A stretch of DNA of 64,000 bases, from positions 805,023 to 869,022 of the forward strand of contig CAXIPT010000003.1 in the NCBI GenBank assembly GCA_964030475.1, given 5' to 3'. Both the position numbers and the translations under genes were made by a program. Shown here one piece after another: positions 20,389 through 31,261 of this stretch. The notes below the pieces were generated by a model. It was not told where the DNA came from and searched no databases. It saw nothing but the letters and a program-made list of their open reading frames with translations. Position 1 is the stretch's first letter. Each line of letters begins with the position of its first letter. The stretch is from Tethya wilhelma. Taxonomy: Eukaryota; Porifera; Demospongiae; Tethyida; Tethyidae.

Positions 20389-22596
20389 TTAGTAAGGAAG
20401 ATGCATATACTCAATGTCACACTTTTGACAAATATCCCTCAATAGCTTGTTCATCCTAGCACACTTACTCACTGCTTTTCTCTTTTGACTTGCAAAATTT
20501 TCTTGTGAGTGTTCTAGTCTTTCTATTTCATTTTTTGTTGTTATAGCACAAGAAACTGTGCCTGCAGCTCCAACAACTGCACCACCAACACTCCCAACAG
20601 CTGCTCCTATTATCATTCCTAGGCCAAATAGTGGTAAAGTTAACCCAACTACAGCACCTACTCCTGCACCACTTCCAATCGCCGTAGTCGTACTACTAAT
20701 TCCTTGTGCAACTCCTGTATTAAGTGTTCTTCTTCTTAAAATGATAATGAACTCATCAATTTCATTAAGCCTTGAGATATTTTTTTCTATCAACTTGAGA
20801 GTGGTTTGAAGTTTACGTGTATATCGTTCTATTGTCTCTCTGTTAGAGTAATAGATTCGACAAGCATCTTCATATACTGATTCACATTCCTGTTTGATTT
20901 GAAGCTTGGTGCAATCAATTTCTTTTAAATTGCTATCTGTTAAATGTTCCTTTATCTCATAATTCGGAGAATTTCGTTCAATTAGTTTTTCTAATTGTTC
21001 TTTCACTTGAACTATTCTGAGAAAGTGATCACTGGACATTAAAAGGATGAATTCCATTACGTCTGATTTCATTCTATCAGCTTCAAGTAAGGTGCAAAGT
21101 AAGTAGCCTTCCATCTCTTCCTTTGTCAATACATTTACATCTACATCGTATTTTTCACAAAGATGATCTTTTGCAAATTCGTTCTCTTTGAGACTGATTT
21201 TCCTACTAAGTGCATCTCTAACATCTTTAACTCTTCTCATCTCCTCAATCTGTTCAATCTTTAAATGCCATTCTCTGTCTGATCTTTGTAGTAACTTTAT
21301 TTCTCTCTGAAAGTCCAACTTTTCTTTGTAGAATAATAAGTCTGTAGTGATACTACATGCTTTATGAACCTTCCTTTCTTGCATTTTCCAATGGGTAGAT
21401 AGCTGCAGTTTTGGTCGGTATATGACATTTATACCGTGGTGTATGAACTCACTCAGTTGAGAAGTAGTGAGGGGGGAAACGAGAGCTTCTTGACTGAAGA
21501 CTGAAAACGATAGCTGTACACAACCCTTGCCAATGTCTACTAGATGAACATGGAATTTTTCGACTTCAATTATCTTTGCGATTCTATTTTGTACAGTAAC
21601 TACATCGTTCATAGTAAAAGGGCAGGTGGATGTTCCATATTTAGCTCCGAAACACATTTCTTCATTTACTTTAACCACCAGTAGCTGATTTGAAGTAGAG
21701 GGTAGGCCAAAGATACTCACTGGGACTTCAAAAACGCTTCTCTTACAGAACTTTTCAAAATTTTGAAGATAATGAATGAGTTCTTTCTGTTCGTGACATT
21801 TCAGCTCTTTGCAATCGTGATCATCATACATGCAATGTTCTTCGATTAGTCTTTCCAAGATATGGTAATTCATAAATGAGATATACTTATGACGAGTCAG
21901 AAAGATTTTTATTCCAGATATTGTTGTGATTATAAGTAACTCACTTATATGTTCACAAGGACTAGCTGCTGAGCCTCGGAATACTGTGTCTATTATCTCA
22001 GAGACTGGTGTCTCATTTCTTTTTAAGGCCTTGAAGACAATATCTGAAAGCCTTTGAAACTGTTGAATTAGTTGGTCAGTTTCATCGTAGAGTCGATGTA
22101 CTAGAAAGTCCTTTTCGTATCTACTCAAATGACTCAAATCAAGATATGGAAATAACCTATCACTAGCATTCACTAAACTTTGCATTGAATCAGGTTTTTC
22201 ACTGGAAGGACTAAAGTCTGCTCTCTTCAATCTTCTAGCAAGTCCAGTCAAATTGACACTTTCATCCTCCAGGATGCTTACAAAAGTATCAAAGTGAGCA
22301 TCATTTGATTGTATTCTAGCCAAAATCACTTGCAACAAGTCATTCGCCCGTTGACACTCACCAATTGTAGGATTTGTAGCAGCGCTTACGTCGTTGGAAG
22401 AGATCAATTTTCTAGAAAACGCTTTAGCAGCGACTACAATCACAACTGGCTTCACAGCAGTCACTAGACGAGCAAAGTTTTCTGAAAATACTTTGTATCG
22501 AATAGATTCAGAAATTACCTCCTCGGAAAGGGCACTTGAGTTATGGATAGACAGTTTTACTGTTTTAGACTTCTGTGTACTTGTGCCAGTGGCCAT
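20389..22596 (-). CDS. CARD-like/coiled-coil/glycine-zipper protein
   Basis: A 735-residue protein if started at MATGTSTQKSK (22596), chosen because paralogues begin alike (MATKSTE) and the conserved upstream block lies at 22612-22665; the ORF is open 50 codons further. Order: CARD-like (about 30-121), no Cys box, helical domain (HKYISFMNYHILERLIEEHC, about 222-280), FTMNDV and PLTTSQLSEFIHHG domains (about 310-390), long coiled coil (about 410-630), glycine zipper (GSGAGVGAVVGLTLPLFG, IIGAAVGSVGGAVVGAAG; about 650-695) and a short basic tail. It is the cleanest single-module member of the array. Membrane insertion through the zipper and a role in regulated cell death are inferences. Confidence 0.8.
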   Translation of the reverse strand: MATGTSTQKSKTVKLSIHNSSALSEEVISESIRYKVFSENFARLVTAVKPVVIVVAAKAFSRKLISSNDVSAATNPTIGECQRANDLLQVILARIQSNDAHFDTFVSILEDESVNLTGLARRLKRADFSPSSEKPDSMQSLVNASDRLFPYLDLSHLSRYEKDFLVHRLYDETDQLIQQFQRLSDIVFKALKRNETPVSEIIDTVFRGSAASPCEHISELLIITTISGIKIFLTRHKYISFMNYHILERLIEEHCMYDDHDCKELKCHEQKELIHYLQNFEKFCKRSVFEVPVSIFGLPSTSNQLLVVKVNEEMCFGAKYGTSTCPFTMNDVVTVQNRIAKIIEVEKFHVHLVDIGKGCVQLSFSVFSQEALVSPLTTSQLSEFIHHGINVIYRPKLQLSTHWKMQERKVHKACSITTDLLFYKEKLDFQREIKLLQRSDREWHLKIEQIEEMRRVKDVRDALSRKISLKENEFAKDHLCEKYDVDVNVLTKEEMEGYLLCTLLEADRMKSDVMEFILLMSSDHFLRIVQVKEQLEKLIERNSPNYEIKEHLTDSNLKEIDCTKLQIKQECESVYEDACRIYYSNRETIERYTRKLQTTLKLIEKNISRLNEIDEFIIILRRRTLNTGVAQGISSTTTAIGSGAGVGAVVGLTLPLFGLGMIIGAAVGSVGGAVVGAAGTVSCAITTKNEIERLEHSQENFASQKRKAVSKCARMNKLLRDICQKCDIEYMHLPY

Positions 22597-22611
22597 ATTC
22601 ACAAACAAGTA

Positions 22612-22665
22612 ATGAGCATTATTTAGAATAACTAGAGCGTATTTAGTTGACGATCTTTTCCCAAA
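22612..22665 (-). promoter_or_regulatory. Conserved upstream block of CARD-array gene (22596)
   Basis: gagcattatttag ... gcgtatttagttgacgatc lies in the 174-bp gap between the STRAD stop and this gene's ATG. The motif is diverged here (TTGACGATC). Confidence 0.45.
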
Positions 22666-22770
22666 TTGTATTGCACTGATGTAACATGACATAATTATAC
22701 ACATACAGAAAGTAAAATTATGAGTACAAGCAATGAAACATGACACACAAATAACAAATGGATCAATGGA

Positions 22771-22854
22771 TCACAGTGTCCATGGTTCTTGCACTGCCAG
22801 TTCCTCCATGTCTGACTCCAATGTACTCTCATCACTGCTGGAGAGACTGTAGTC

Positions 22855-22891
<37 letters not shown>

Positions 22892-25200
22892 GAAACATCT
22901 CCACAATTCGCAAACAAAATGGAATGACTGTATGCAAGCACTGGCTTTGGCAGTAGATGTGCCAATTCAGGCTATGTCTAGCTTAATAGATGATCATATT
23001 AATTAACTGAAGCAAAGCACACGAGAGGCTAGAAGTACAACAGGTTAAATTAACAAAACAGCTATTCCCCACTAACCAGTGGAGGGTGTGAGTTGAGATG
23101 TGTCCAGAGGTACCACTGGTCTGAGGAGTTCATTGAGAGAAACAACACCAGTCGACTTCTTACGGATCTAGGGAGGAGGGGTAGATCACACAGTGAATGA
23201 CTTCACCATTAGAGAAATATATACCAAACCAAACACCCGATAAACCTGTCCGTCCCACATAAAGAATACAACTGCGACACTAAACGTGTCATCTACCTAG
23301 CCACCTGTACACACAAAGATAGCAAAGCACAGTATATACAGAATGCTAATTAACTAGATCAATAAAATATTGAATACTTAAACACCTACAATCAAACAGC
23401 CCGGGCAAACACCTACAAAATAGTAACCATAAAAGAGCAGACGTAAAATTTCAAATCCTAGAAACGGCACCTCTTTATCTTGACAAAGAAAATCTAGAGA
23501 CATGGCTAAAGCAGAGAGAATACTACTGGATATATAAAATTAGGAATACTAACCAAACTATCTTATAAAGGCCTAAATAAAACAATTTATGACAACAATT
23601 AAAAAACAAAATTCACTTTATTACCAGAAGCTCCACAGGGCATGCAGTTCACACCCAATCAGTATCACAGGTAAATTGACAATTTTGAATCAAATTGCTG
23701 TAACTGTGTATCATTCGGCACCTTCATTAATTATTGCATTAAAATTTGCACTCATGAGCTCTAGAGAGTACCTTTAGAAAAGACATTGATAGTAGCTTTG
23801 ATGGTGTTGGTCTGTCCTTGGGGTCAGGGTTCACACACTGATCTACTACCTGCATGGAGGGATCACATGACAGTCACATGACAAATACATTAGACTGCAG
23901 GTGCATATACATAACTATTTCAAACACAAAATTAGAAGCCAGCATATGGACATTAATAGAGATTGTGCCACAAGATTTCTACCAGGCAAAACTAGGAAAT
24001 TTTGGAGCTATGCACACACTTACGAACAGAGTGAGAGAGACAGTACCTTGGTGAAGGTGGAGGAGAGGGAGACTGGTGCCCCTCCATCTTGTCGGCTCAT
24101 GAGGATGGGAGGATGACCACGGAGCTTGAGCATCATGATCTGGAGGAAGGGACGAGAAAGAAGACACAAGAAAATACTCATATGTTTTTACATATGCAAT
24201 TAAGAGTAGGTAAGATTTCTATCTTGCTATATACGGTCAAAATCTATGCTTTGTTAACCTAAAGAAAAAGAATAAAGCACATTCTATAGGGGTTGAATTT
24301 CAGTCTAGAAAGGTGTACAAGCAGCATACAACTGTTTTAATGTGAATATAAATTTTTCTAGAAGTGAATGCCCGGCTACAAAATTCATGCTTGTAAATTT
24401 ACGAACACTACAAACACTGTAAACACACAAAAATGCAATGTGGGAAACATTTTCACCACAAAAATTCCTCAATCCAACTTCACATCTTACTACAGAGCAT
24501 AATTATACAGCACAATGGTCTTGCCAGTATGATATGAAACTTAAATTCTCACTATAAAGTATCCACTGTACTACTGTAGCCTCGACCCCAGGCCTTCTGC
24601 ACGCTGCTATCATTGATGTACCATATAGCGGGTAAACTTGGCGAGAATTAAATTTGGCAAATTGGCGAATTATTCTTCAAATCGCCAAACAGTTTAATAC
24701 GCACGTGCGCGCATATAAACTATGCAGTGTACAGAATTGAATCGGCAAATTGGGAATTCGCCAAATTTTAAGCCCGCTAAATTTACCCGCTATACGGTAT
24801 TACATTGCCAGTGACGATCAACGTGTGTCCGGTAAAGATCGCCAATGTAATCAATAAATTATTAAGCTATATAGCAGCACACACAGAGGGCCTGGGGACG
24901 AGGCTACCACTGTACTACATACCTCAGTAACTGGTAGTCCAGCAAACGGTGCCTCTCCAGTTGCCAGCTCCAGAGCTGCAATCCCGATGCTGTAGGTGTC
25001 AGACTTGAAGGAATAGCCTGACAGATCCTGAGCCAGTACTTCTGGAGCCAACCAACAGATGTTGTCCACAGTGCTAGAGAAATGGCCGTGGAGAGATTTC
25101 ATTCTTGATCCCTCGGCTATCATACAGGCAACACTTCTGAGACCGGAGAGTTTGACACGCCCACTTTCAGAGATGAGGAAATGTTTGGCTCTGACACTCC

Positions 25201-25249
<49 letters not shown>

Positions 25250-25666
25250 NGAGAGAGATACAATATATGGTATAAAGAATAAGAAGAATAAGAAATTGGA
25301 GGTTTGGCATATTTTAGTTTGGTACTTTAGCGACGGTAGCGCTTGACACTATCAGGCTTGTTAACTACTTTTTAGCTCATTCTCTTTCAAACAAGCCTAA
25401 AAACATGGCCTAAATTACGCTTTAACAGCCCATCCGTGCCATTCCTACGTACCCAGTACTACCATCACTGGGAATATCAATTTGTACAATACTAGCTAAG
25501 CTGTAGTGATGATCTGCCTACTACCGTAACTTACCTGTGAACGTAGCCCAGGTTGTGAAGGTAGTCCAGTCCTTGGATCACGTCTCTCAAGATGACTGCT
25601 ATCACATTCTCTTTGAAACCATTTCTGAAGGGCTGGGCAGAGTGCATGATGTCAGCACAGGAGCCT

Positions 25667-25724
<58 letters not shown>

Positions 25725-25725
25725 N

Positions 25726-25784
<59 letters not shown>

Positions 25785-26189
25785 TCAAACAATTTGTGAA
25801 TACTTGAATAATATTTTATTGCCTAGAATCACCAAGTCAGCAATCTCTTTCTGCTGATTCAGTAACTTTAGCATACAGAGAATGGGTTGCTGACTTACAT
25901 GTAACATTCGTAATTGACTCACACACACACACACTCCCTCCCTCACCGTAATGCATCAGAGGTTGCACAGCACACAGATGAGTCCCTACCACAAAGCTGG
26001 TCAGATAACACACTATATTGCGATGATGGAGGAGCTGGGATATCTTCATCTCGTGTTCTACCTCCTCCAGTTGGTCTGTCGTGAGCACCTCAAGGTCGAT
26101 GTACCTAACCACGGTGAACAGCTGGGCTGGTTTGAACTGGGCTATGAGGATGGTGGCAGTACCGGCACATCCAACACCTGGAGGGAGGG

Positions 26190-26229
<40 letters not shown>

Positions 26230-28061
26230 GTTGGCAATGGGAAGAAGTTGTTCATGTAAAAGCTAGCATGTCTTTGTGGGTACAGTCTCGATCTAAACTT
26301 AAAGCCAAAATTAACATAGAGTTTACTCAATTTTGGGGAAAGTATTTGATCGACCTAATCACAAAATTTCCACAAATTTATTGGTACAAATTGGTACAGG
26401 TGTCTCTTCCACACATTCACACACATGACCTTCCAACTGCTCACCAATAGGTTGGTATGTAAGGATCACTAAAGTCCATCTGGTTTGAGAATGCTGGTAG
26501 AAAAACTTGAATAACTTTCTAAATATCCAACCGATTTCAAAATTTCAAGCACCATTGGAAATCGCTCGATCTTCTCGTCCTTTTGGTTGCTTTTTCAGCT
26601 TTCTACAACTTACCAATCAAAAGTTAGCTATTTGGCCCATAGAAAAAGTATGGTTATGAATCTAATTAATTCACTTCCGGCAGCATTCTCAAACCAGATG
26701 GACTTTAGCACCATCATGTACAGACTACTTGTACACACACACATTCTACACAATATCACGAGCCATCCATCTGCTCACCGATGGCCTGGTAGATCTGATA
26801 GTCATTGGAGTCAGTGGTGACTGGAGTGGGAATGAGGGACTCCTTCCTCAGCTCTCTTAGCTCCTCCTGGTAGGCAAGGAAAGAGAAAGAACATTGTTAA
26901 TAAAGCACATACCGTATAGCACAAAATATTGGCAGGAATAAAATTTGGCGGATTGTCAAAAATTCATGATTGACGGATTTTATTTTGGCATTTGCGCACG
27001 CAGCAATACACTTATTCTGTATGTGCATGCGCAAAAATGACGGTTTGGCGGATTTAATATTGGCAGTCCTTACCGAAACCGGCAATATAAAATCCGCCAA
27101 ATTTTTGTGCTATACGGCATTTCCCAGCAATGAATGTTACAAGGTTCTTAATTCGATCTTTATTATGAACCAGTGGAAAATGATAAGAGTAGTGAAACAG
27201 GAAAGAGAGAGAGAAAGAGAGAGGGGGGCCATGTGAATTACATATACCTATCTCATAGAAATACAGCAGAGAGATCGAGCTAGCTTCTCTGCTAAAGGCA
27301 TACTGTCTCTTTATATACGTATATTGGCTCTCCATGGGTGACATTATTCATGTGATTTTGTGTACCAGGTATTCTCTCTCAGATTCATATTTTACTGTAG
27401 TTTATTACCCACAGGAGAGAGAGAGAGAGAACCTGGGAACGAGGCTACAACCTTTCTCTCATTCTCAACATAGAAACATCACACTATGCTTGAAACATAC
27501 AACACCCATGTAGCCACATTGTCTCCACAGATGTACCACTATGTAGCTTCACACACCACACACTTTTTACAAATCTACTATAGGCCTTACATGTTGAACA
27601 TTGTACACTACAAACGTGTTTCACACATTGCTGATGTAATGAATCACCTGGGAAGGATTCAGCTCATCCATGGAGTTGTCTGTGCTGTAGTTCTCTTCAC
27701 TCTCTTCCTCAACTACTGATGGCGGACTCTCTTCCAACAATGGAGCCACTCTCCTTCGCTCAGCGAGGCAAGGGAGCTGGATAAAACGGTGAAAGAGAGA
27801 TAGGTAAGAATTGTAGGTACTTTATACTGTATCTCGTAAACAAGTTAGCCAGGTATTTTGCTACTAAAACCACAGTATTTATACGCACCATTCCATTCAT
27901 ATATCAGAGATCAGAGATATTCCTAGTTAATGCCCACCATAAGAAGAAAGTGCCGCGCCACAATTACAATACCACGCCCCTTAAAAATCGCGGTTTGAGC
28001 GCTCTGCTGGCTGAGAAAACTGAACTTGAACCGTAGTACTTACTTTAGTGTGATTGGCCAT
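22771..28061 (-). CDS. STRAD: STRAD-type pseudokinase (STE20-related adaptor), ten exons
   Basis: Exons, all minus with GT-AG ends and matching phases: 28044-28061, 27648-27776, 26779-26866, 25947-26177, 25535-25664, 24923-25199, 24047-24139, 23772-23849, 23077-23167, 22771-22853; 405 residues, like vertebrate STRADs (about 420-430). Known family role: with MO25 it activates the kinase LKB1 in the cytoplasm. Kinase motifs are degenerate as in STRAD: VVRYI for the VAIK lysine site, YVHRSVRA for HRD, LSGLRS for DFG, while LAPEVL and SDTYSIG remain. The C-terminus EELAVQEPWTL aligns with the STRAD EELEVDDWEF tail, but the final WEF (MO25-binding) is WTL. The first exon (MANHTK) is the least certain. 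Confidence 0.85.
22854..22887. repeat. (GA)n microsatellite at a splice acceptor
   Basis: The repeat abuts the acceptor of STRAD exon 10; the paralogous copy at 13121-13142 is shorter. Confidence 0.9.
23238..23590 (+). mobile_element. Decayed Penelope-like element fragment (GIY-YIG endonuclease)
   Basis: In the intron between STRAD exons 9 and 8, the plus strand reads YNCDTKRVIYLATCTHKD and, further on, VKFQILETAPLY ... LKQREYYWIYKI. This matches the spacing of the C-terminal GIY-YIG endonuclease of Penelope-like retroelements (CxT-NVIYLI-C, REYYWI). Frames are broken by stops, so it is a fossil. Family call is from memory of the pattern. Confidence 0.55.
24583..24904. mobile_element. Foldback element with a nested MITE, in a STRAD intron
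   Basis: Ends tagcctcgaccccaggcc and ggcctggggacgaggcta are inverted copies; the flanks share ccactgtactac on both sides. Inside it is a CCGTATAGCG-family MITE (24619-24800). Confidence 0.7.
24619..24800. mobile_element. MITE, CCGTATAGCG family (nested)
   Basis: Inverted ends taccatatagcgggtaaa and tttacccgctatacggta, with interior cgccaaa/tttggcg inverted phrases. Close relatives: 34191-34413; looser ones at 35512-35720, 44937-45145, 60347-60544 and 26911-27120. Confidence 0.8.
25204..25258. repeat. (GA)n microsatellite with N at 25250
   Basis: Pure GA run directly beside the acceptor of STRAD exon 6; the N suggests the length is unresolved. Confidence 0.95.
25670..25779. repeat. (GA)n microsatellite with N at 25725
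   Basis: A 110-bp GA run beside the acceptor of STRAD exon 5. ORFs of ER/LS repeats over it are artefacts. Confidence 0.95.
26191..26227. repeat. (TG)n microsatellite
   Basis: Lies 14 bp beyond the acceptor of STRAD exon 4. The intron 26228-26778 otherwise shows nothing recognisable. Confidence 0.9.
26911..27120. mobile_element. MITE, CCGTATAGCA variant
   Basis: Inverted ends taccgtatagcacaaaat and atttttgtgctatacgg, with inner ggcggatt/aatccgcc pairs, in the intron between STRAD exons 3 and 2. Confidence 0.8.
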
Positions 28062-28942
28062 TCCCTATATTGCTAGCTGTGTGAATTAGGTCACCATGAA
28101 AACACAATGCTACTCAAAACTTCATTGTCTTGCTAATGCACTCTAGCTATAATCAGAATCATTGCATGTGGATCAGAGTTCAACATGACAACCCTCAGTT
28201 GTGAATCTGCACATTGAACATGTGACTCTTATTCATTGTCAATGTGTAGTACAATGACCTTACACTATTGTATTGGATAATACTCTACGGCAAAATACAG
28301 CATTGTAGCTCAGGTACAGCAATGCGTACAACTCATTCTGTGTGGAGTGAAGCTTGTATCCAAAAAGTCGCCAGTGTGTTTTACTGATCAAAATTGGAGT
28401 ATATAAACTGATAATCCAGATTGTGCATTTTCGACAATAATTATTGATCAGTGATAAGACAACATACTATGCATATGCTGAGGAATTTTACAGGCTCACT
28501 GTGGTTTGCTTGGTATTCCCCAACATGTGACCTGATGAGACACAAATTCATCATCTAGCATCATGCCTTTACTAACACATGCCAGTACATACGTCTTAGA
28601 TTACACATACTCAGTACATAAATTTATTTTGATTTTAAAACATGCAGGTGCCCAGCGAGCAATATATCTGATCACGAGAAAAGTATCAACACGATAATCA
28701 ATGCTAATGAAATCATGATAATTGTTGTGAGGGAAATATTCAGCCAATAAGACATGTTCAAAATAGTGGTCAAGCACCTGATGAAAAAAGATAATACATC
28801 AAAAGAGTGTACAAGTTACACACAGATGATTCTACTAAACATAGCTATCGAAAATATAAATCAACAATCACAAAATGATCATAATTCAGCATTAAAAACC
28901 GTTCAGATTGGTTGATATATTGTGCTCAACTCAGCAGCGGAC
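28062..28942. other. Intergenic, nothing recognised
   Basis: AT-rich sequence between the STRAD 5' end and the 3' end of the DM9 gene. No long ORF, repeat or RNA gene was seen. Confidence 0.6.
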
Positions 28943-29434
28943 TCAGTCGCGACATGAGGATGAAATCATAGCATGAGGGATAGCACACAGGACCTCGTAT
29001 TCTGTTTTCTTATGAGCCTTCCAACAAGTCACAACGATGCACGCACATTCAATGGTATTGACCTCACCTATGAGCAGCTCAGAGCCGTGTTGGGCACGCC
29101 CCACGTAGAGACCATTTCTTTCTCCCTGGACGGCATATGCGGGGATGTCGCCGCCTTTAGCCTTCACCCAGGTCAGCGTGACAACGCTGGGATCGTCCAC
29201 TACAAGCAGGTCGTAATGGTGGGAGGTTTTCTCGGCGTTTTGCCAATGGTAGTGAGCGCCATCTTGATGTGAAGCGGCTGCCTTGCAGGGATGGTATTGA
29301 CCATCGGGAGCTTGAACTCGTGCCACGTAGAGAGGCTCTCCGGGACGAGTGCCGCCCTTGACGGCTCCTCTGACGATCTCACCGCCACAGGTGCTCACCC
29401 AGCTCAAACCACGACAAGAAATGTGAACAGCCAT
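28943..29434 (-). CDS. DM9-domain (DUF3421) lectin-like protein
   Basis: A 163-residue single-exon ORF with two tandem DM9 repeats: WVSTCGGEIVRGAVKGG ... PLYVARVQAPDG ... HPCKAA (about 12-60) and WVKAKGGDIPAYAVQGE ... NGLYVGRAQHG ... LLIGEV (about 88-135). DM9 proteins in molluscs bind mannose and act in pathogen recognition; that is knowledge of the family, not shown here. There is no signal peptide, as is usual for the family. Start set at the ATG two codons after the GTG opening the ORF. It lies tail-to-tail with STRAD's upstream side and divergent from GTPase A (250 bp). Confidence 0.85.
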   Translation of the reverse strand: MAVHISCRGLSWVSTCGGEIVRGAVKGGTRPGEPLYVARVQAPDGQYHPCKAAASHQDGAHYHWQNAEKTSHHYDLLVVDDPSVVTLTWVKAKGGDIPAYAVQGERNGLYVGRAQHGSELLIGEVNTIECACIVVTCWKAHKKTEYEVLCAIPHAMISSSCRD

Positions 29435-29686
29435 GATCACTTACAGTGTTTGTACTTGTGACTTGGCTGCCGACCATTTCCAACATGGAATTTCCGAAAT
29501 CCTGAAAGGCCTTCCGGCGCGGCGCGCGCCACTTGCGCATGCGCAAATGAGGATTGTAACCGTATTTATAGGCATTGTTGCATCCAACCACACCAAAGAA
29601 CCTGGGAGCAAGTTTTAACACAGCTGTTTATAAAGTTAATAATCAGTATATAGTGTTCAATTGGTTAATTGTCATTGCTGTGAATT

Positions 29687-30958
29687 ATGGCCAAATGTAA
29701 AGCAAAAGACTCAAATGGAGATTACTTGCAGGAGTATTTTGATTATGTTCTTCTTGGCAAGACAGGCATGGGAAAGAGCACAACTGGCAACAAGTTGCTG
29801 GGGCTTGACGAAAAAAATGAACCAACCTACAAATTAACCCAACATAACAGCAAGCTTCCTGGACTTTTGAAAAGTCTAGAGTACGTACCCTGTGTCACCA
29901 TGATGATGGAGCCAAGTGGCCAAACTCCCAAGTTTAAAGAAGGAGATCTAGGAGACATACTCTCCACTACAGAACAATGTCAACTAATTTCCAATGACAC
30001 ACTCAAAATTCGTGTACTCGATGTACCAGGATTTGCAGATAGTGAACATGGTGGGTCAGTCTCAGGATCAGTCTACCAAAACAATCTATCCCTTATACGT
30101 CAGCTTGTACGTATACAACTAGAAAAAAAGCTGAAAATCAAGTATCTTTTGTATTTTTTACCAGAAAGAGGAGTAATGGAGAAAGCAACAGGGGTCCTAC
30201 AGGAAGAAATAGATGTCATATGCTATTTCTTTGGAATGAAAGTATTCAAATACATGATTCTGGTAACTACCTGTTCTCCATATGATGATGAATACCCACC
30301 ACCTCGACGCATAAAAATGGCTGTTGATCAAGCCCAAAGAGTGTTTAAAACTGCTGTTTGGAAAGCTACAAGGACTAAATTGGATTTTGATGAAGGTTTT
30401 GAATGTCCACCTGTTATTTTTATTCACAAGAATGATACTGGCGTGAAAATAAGAGAAAATATCAGTAAAATTAAAAATCCAGACAACCTAGACTTCTTGG
30501 AGCTTGAAATCAAAAGCGATATTTGCTCAAAGTGTGCTGTACGAATTGTCTACATAAAGGGGAACAAAGAACTTGCATCCGTCTTGGAGACAAATGATGG
30601 AAGTAGTGTTGACTATCACAAATCCAAATGTCACCCATTTTTCACGCCCAAGCATGCTATACTCACTTATATTGCTGGGGTTATACTCAGTACCGTGGCA
30701 ACAATTTTGATACCTAATTATATTATGACTTCTCCATTCAACATATTTGGTGAAGTTTGCACCAACTGTGGAAAGGAACCAGGAGCACCCGGTTGCTGTC
30801 ATGTCAGACAAGATTATAGAGTAAAGACTGAGGATAAAAAAGAAGTGGCAGTAAAAGTAGATCACTGCCACAAAATCTCTGTAATTCATGTGCAAGTTCC
30901 ATCAACAGAAGGAGAATCTGCCTGCCCTGCACCATTGACACCTCTACCCAGAATCTGA
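29687..30958 (+). CDS. AIG1/GIMAP-like GTPase A
   Basis: A 423-residue intronless gene. P-loop GKTGMGKS at 24-31, switch-I region with STT near 93-95, G3 as DVPGFAD at 112-118, and the amphipathic conserved block YLLYFLPERGVMEKATG (153-169), consistent with the AIG1 box. G4 is not canonical: ILVTTCSPYDDE (191-202) sits at the expected place and PVIFIHKND at 242-250 is an alternative. C-terminal parts peculiar to this family: CSKC (280-283), a hydrophobic segment at about 325-347, and CTNCGKEPGAPGCC (358-371), perhaps metal-binding. Vertebrate GIMAPs and plant AIG1 act in lymphocyte survival and pathogen response; the role here is inferred. The ATG is immediately before a conserved EYFDYVLLG start. 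Confidence 0.85.
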   Translation: MAKCKAKDSNGDYLQEYFDYVLLGKTGMGKSTTGNKLLGLDEKNEPTYKLTQHNSKLPGLLKSLEYVPCVTMMMEPSGQTPKFKEGDLGDILSTTEQCQLISNDTLKIRVLDVPGFADSEHGGSVSGSVYQNNLSLIRQLVRIQLEKKLKIKYLLYFLPERGVMEKATGVLQEEIDVICYFFGMKVFKYMILVTTCSPYDDEYPPPRRIKMAVDQAQRVFKTAVWKATRTKLDFDEGFECPPVIFIHKNDTGVKIRENISKIKNPDNLDFLELEIKSDICSKCAVRIVYIKGNKELASVLETNDGSSVDYHKSKCHPFFTPKHAILTYIAGVILSTVATILIPNYIMTSPFNIFGEVCTNCGKEPGAPGCCHVRQDYRVKTEDKKEVAVKVDHCHKISVIHVQVPSTEGESACPAPLTPLPRI

Positions 30959-31261
30959 TGAATTTGACAATCATAACATTGTAGTAATTTTATCCATCTA
31001 TCTTTACTCCCATGTAAGATGATGTAACTGTCTCTAGATGTAGTCGCTGTAAAAGCAATATGCTATCGTTATCAGCTTGTGAAATAATTTTCCCAGAAAT
31101 CATGTTATAAATAAAATTAATGTTGTTGTAGTATTTGGTTAAATTAATTTGCTGATCTATATCTACAACTGCATGTATGCAGGAAACTACAAAATCAATT
31201 TTAATTATTATAACAAACATACAAGGGCCACAATACATCATGCACAAGACATTCAAAGAAA
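30959..31261. other. 3' flank of GTPase A, nothing recognised
   Basis: AT-rich; an aataaa at 31109 could serve as a polyadenylation signal. No gene seen. Confidence 0.4.

Noticed and set aside
30197..30427. Antisense ORFs across the GTPase genes
   Set aside because: Shadows of coding sequence; the same applies at 48978, 53281 and 58101.
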